A program made the position numbers and the translations under genes. 8,385 nt of DNA from assembly GCA_028702015.1 (NCBI GenBank), contig JAQVPO010000051.1, positions 1-8,385 of the forward strand, in the 5' to 3' direction. Shown in pieces: positions 6,854-8,385 of this stretch; positions within the stretch are counted from its first letter, which is position 1; each line of letters begins with the position of its first letter. Source of the stretch: Synergistaceae bacterium (GTDB lineage: Bacteria > Synergistota > Synergistia > Synergistales > Synergistaceae). A model generated the notes under the pieces. It was not told the origin of the DNA and did no database searches. It was given only the letters and a program-made list of their open reading frames with translations.

Positions 6854-7702
6854 CTATTCTTCATCGTCATCATCTTCTTCATAGTCATCATCGTCTTCAT
6901 CATCTGCTGCTGAAGATATCGGTTTATTTTTATGAAGTGCCGGCTTGACCTGAAGTTCCTGCTTTGTTTTGGACATTACGAAATACTGCTGGACCACACC
7001 CATAAGAGATGAAAGCCCCCAGTAAAGCATTACTCCGCCCGGCATTGAAAGACATATGAATGCCATGAAAAACGGCATTATAGTGTTCATCATAGCCATC
7101 TGGGGATTGCTGCCAGAAGAAAGTTTCTGCTGGGCCCATGTAAGGAAGGATATGCTGATCAGCAGAACAAGGTTCCCCAGATAGAACCCAACGTTCGAAA
7201 GCCCTGCGGGGTTTTTAAGAATACCGGTAAGAACAGACATTACTCCATAGTTCCCCGTTGGGTCTGCCGCTACCCCTACTGCCTGTGCCAGACCTGCAGT
7301 GGTCGAAGAACCCAGGATTATGCCAATGAAAGAAGTCCCTGCAAAATCGTAAGTCCTAAGTACGTTGAAGAGAAGGATAAGGATGGGAAGCTGTACAAGC
7401 AACGGCAGACAGCCGGCAGCCGGATTGACCTTATTTTCCTTGTAAAGACGCATCGTTTCCTGGTTAAGTTTTTCTTTATCGTTAGCATATTTTTCCTGCA
7501 GTACTTTCAGCCTTGGCTGAATCTTCTGCATATGCTGCATACTGGTCATCTGTTTCTGGTTAAGGGGATAGAGAACTATCCTTACTGCTATAGTTAATAA
7601 GACTATTGCCATACCGTAAGAATTTGTGAGACCATGAAAAAATTCGAGAATCGTCAGAAGCAGTTCGCTTGCTCCACTCCATATTGCGCCCAAAACTTTC
7701 AC
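6854..7702 (-). CDS. yidC: YidC/Oxa1-family membrane protein insertase, short form
   Basis: This insertase places membrane proteins in the cytoplasmic membrane, alone or with SecYEG. At 282 residues it is the short form without the large periplasmic domain of proteobacterial YidC, and it has no lipoprotein signal. Hydrophobic segments lie at about 26-47, 97-117, 120-145, 170-190 and 205-241. Arg41, in AVRIVLYPL, corresponds to the essential arginine of the hydrophilic groove. The cytoplasmic hairpin (about 50-95) is charged and helical. The last 16 residues (267-282) are all Asp or Glu except Tyr274, unlike the basic tails usual in this family. The start is GTG 7702, in a GTGA overlap with the yidD stop. 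AAAGGA precedes it by only 3 nt, so translation probably depends on coupling with yidD. Confidence 0.95.
   Translation of the reverse strand: MKVLGAIWSGASELLLTILEFFHGLTNSYGMAIVLLTIAVRIVLYPLNQKQMTSMQHMQKIQPRLKVLQEKYANDKEKLNQETMRLYKENKVNPAAGCLPLLVQLPILILLFNVLRTYDFAGTSFIGIILGSSTTAGLAQAVGVAADPTGNYGVMSVLTGILKNPAGLSNVGFYLGNLVLLISISFLTWAQQKLSSGSNPQMAMMNTIMPFFMAFICLSMPGGVMLYWGLSSLMGVVQQYFVMSKTKQELQVKPALHKNKPISSAADDEDDDDYEEDDDDEE
6857..6904 (-). repeat. Acidic codon repeat encoding the YidC tail
   Basis: Sixteen consecutive codons are GAT, GAC, GAA or GAG apart from a single TAT, giving a trinucleotide-like repeat (TCA/TCT/TCG on the plus strand). Such tracts can change length by slippage in steps of three without shifting the frame, so tail length may vary between strains. 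Confidence 0.75.
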
Positions 7703-7986
7703 CTATCCTTTCGAAGTGCTGTAAACAACTTTCCCATCCAGATCCGTGTATCTACATCTTTCTGTCCGGGCACAGGGTCATATCCCCCTGGATTCCACGG
7801 GCCACAGCGCAGGATCCTGCGCAAGCCCAGCTCTGCTCCGCAAAAAAGACCGTACCTTTCAACCGCTTCAGCTGTATACTCTGAGCAATTCGGAATGAAA
7901 CGGCACTTTCCACCTCCTAATACTGGTGATATAGCTGCCTGGTAAAATCTTATAAGAAAAAGTCCTGCCATCGAAGCTATGCGCAT
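7699..7986 (-). CDS. yidD: YidD membrane protein insertion efficiency factor
   Basis: This small membrane-associated protein is encoded between rnpA and yidC in many genomes and thought to assist YidC-dependent insertion. At 95 residues it is within the normal range. An N-terminal amphipathic helix ([13 protein letters not shown], 13-25) is followed by the family signature [20 protein letters not shown] (27-46), with Cys28 and Cys34. [17 protein letters not shown] (56-72) follows, with Cys61. The ATG at 7986 has AAGGA at 7996-7992, 5 nt upstream. It overlaps the rnpA end by 10 nt, and its TGA overlaps the yidC GTG by 4 nt, so the three genes form one translationally linked unit. Confidence 0.95.
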   Translation of the reverse strand: MRIASMAGLFLIRFYQAAISPVLGGGKCRFIPNCSEYTAEAVERYGLFCGAELGLRRILRCGPWNPGGYDPVPGQKDVDTRIWMGKLFTALRKDR

Positions 7987-8378
7987 GTTTTTCCTTCTTT
8001 GTCCGCATCCCAGTCAAAACCAGGCCAATCCTGCCTCATGAGACCTCTTCTCTTCAGAGAGTACGCAATGTCCATATAAACGTCTCTCGAAGACTTTCCC
8101 AGTGCCTTTTCCCTTAAAGAAGCAATTATCCAGACACCGTCTCTTATCCACGGCAAAAGTCTTCTGAATGACTCTCTCATCATTCTTCTGCCTCTAGTAC
8201 GTCGGGCTGCATTTGCTGTTTTTCTCCCGACAGTGACACCAACAAGTTTTCGGCTGTCTGGGCGTTCAACAAACAACAACCGCACCAGCTCGCCTGTTTC
8301 ACGGCGTCCGGTGCGGAATACAAGGTCGAACTGCCATCCGTGCCTGAGCCTGACAGCTGACGAAAAGCCGAAATTCAC
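7977..8378 (-). CDS. rnpA: Ribonuclease P protein component (5' end uncertain at window edge)
   Basis: This is the protein subunit that binds the RNase P RNA and helps it cleave 5' leaders from precursor tRNAs. The visible 133 residues include the N-terminal RNA-contact region ([18 protein letters not shown], 9-26), the strand [14 protein letters not shown] (46-59) and the signature helix [14 protein letters not shown] (60-73). The usual signature is RNRxKRxxRE; here Asn61 is Thr and Lys64 is Arg, while the flanking arginines and Glu69 remain. The GTG at 8378 is a possible start, but no ribosome binding site appears in the 7 nt left before the edge and the frame stays open, so translation may begin further right. 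It is followed by yidD with a 10-nt overlap. rpmH is commonly the upstream neighbour. Confidence 0.93.
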   Translation of the reverse strand: MNFGFSSAVRLRHGWQFDLVFRTGRRETGELVRLLFVERPDSRKLVGVTVGRKTANAARRTRGRRMMRESFRRLLPWIRDGVWIIASLREKALGKSSRDVYMDIAYSLKRRGLMRQDWPGFDWDADKEGKTCA

Positions 8379-8385
8379 GGCTGAT

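Noticed and set aside
7634..7945. 103-codon plus-strand reading frame across yidC/yidD
   Set aside because: It is antisense to two well-supported overlapping genes and has no recognisable domain.

Overview
The window reads as ordinary chromosome from an anaerobic bacterium, with no mobile elements, CRISPR array or stable RNA genes. A member of Synergistota, or another deep anaerobic lineage, is the best guess. The reasons are a short YidC without a large periplasmic domain, a membrane-anchored Do-type protease, and an ATC-hydrolase-family gene next to larE. This placement rests on protein character only.

Left part (1-3186). A leftward gene of unknown function, cut by the window edge, diverges across 154 bp from a rightward two-gene unit. 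That unit is an L-2-amino-thiazoline-4-carboxylate (ATC) hydrolase-family protein followed by larE, a PP-loop sulfur transferase; the two genes overlap by 26 nt. larE meets a leftward htrA/degP-type protease gene tail to tail, with a 20-bp overlap of coding ends.

Middle part (3187-6136). A roughly 220-bp intergenic region separates htrA from a divergent 883-residue membrane sensor with a periplasmic domain, a PAS-like region, a degenerate GGDEF domain and an intact-looking EAL domain. It is probably a cyclic-di-GMP phosphodiesterase. The intergenic region holds a good sigma-70-type promoter and a 12-bp copy of the sensor gene's start region. A strong hairpin at 6085-6121 separates this gene from the convergent operon to its right.

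Right part (6137-8385). A tight leftward operon runs rnpA, yidD, yidC, jag (khpB), the widely conserved tRNA-maturation and membrane-insertion cluster. rpmH would be expected beyond the right edge. rnpA-yidD overlap by 10 nt and yidD-yidC by 4 nt. YidC ends in an unusual run of aspartate and glutamate.

I found no convincing wholly new system. The most worthwhile leads are the ATC-hydrolase/larE translational unit without larA, larB or larC in view, the acidic YidC tail, and the duplicated start region upstream of the EAL gene.
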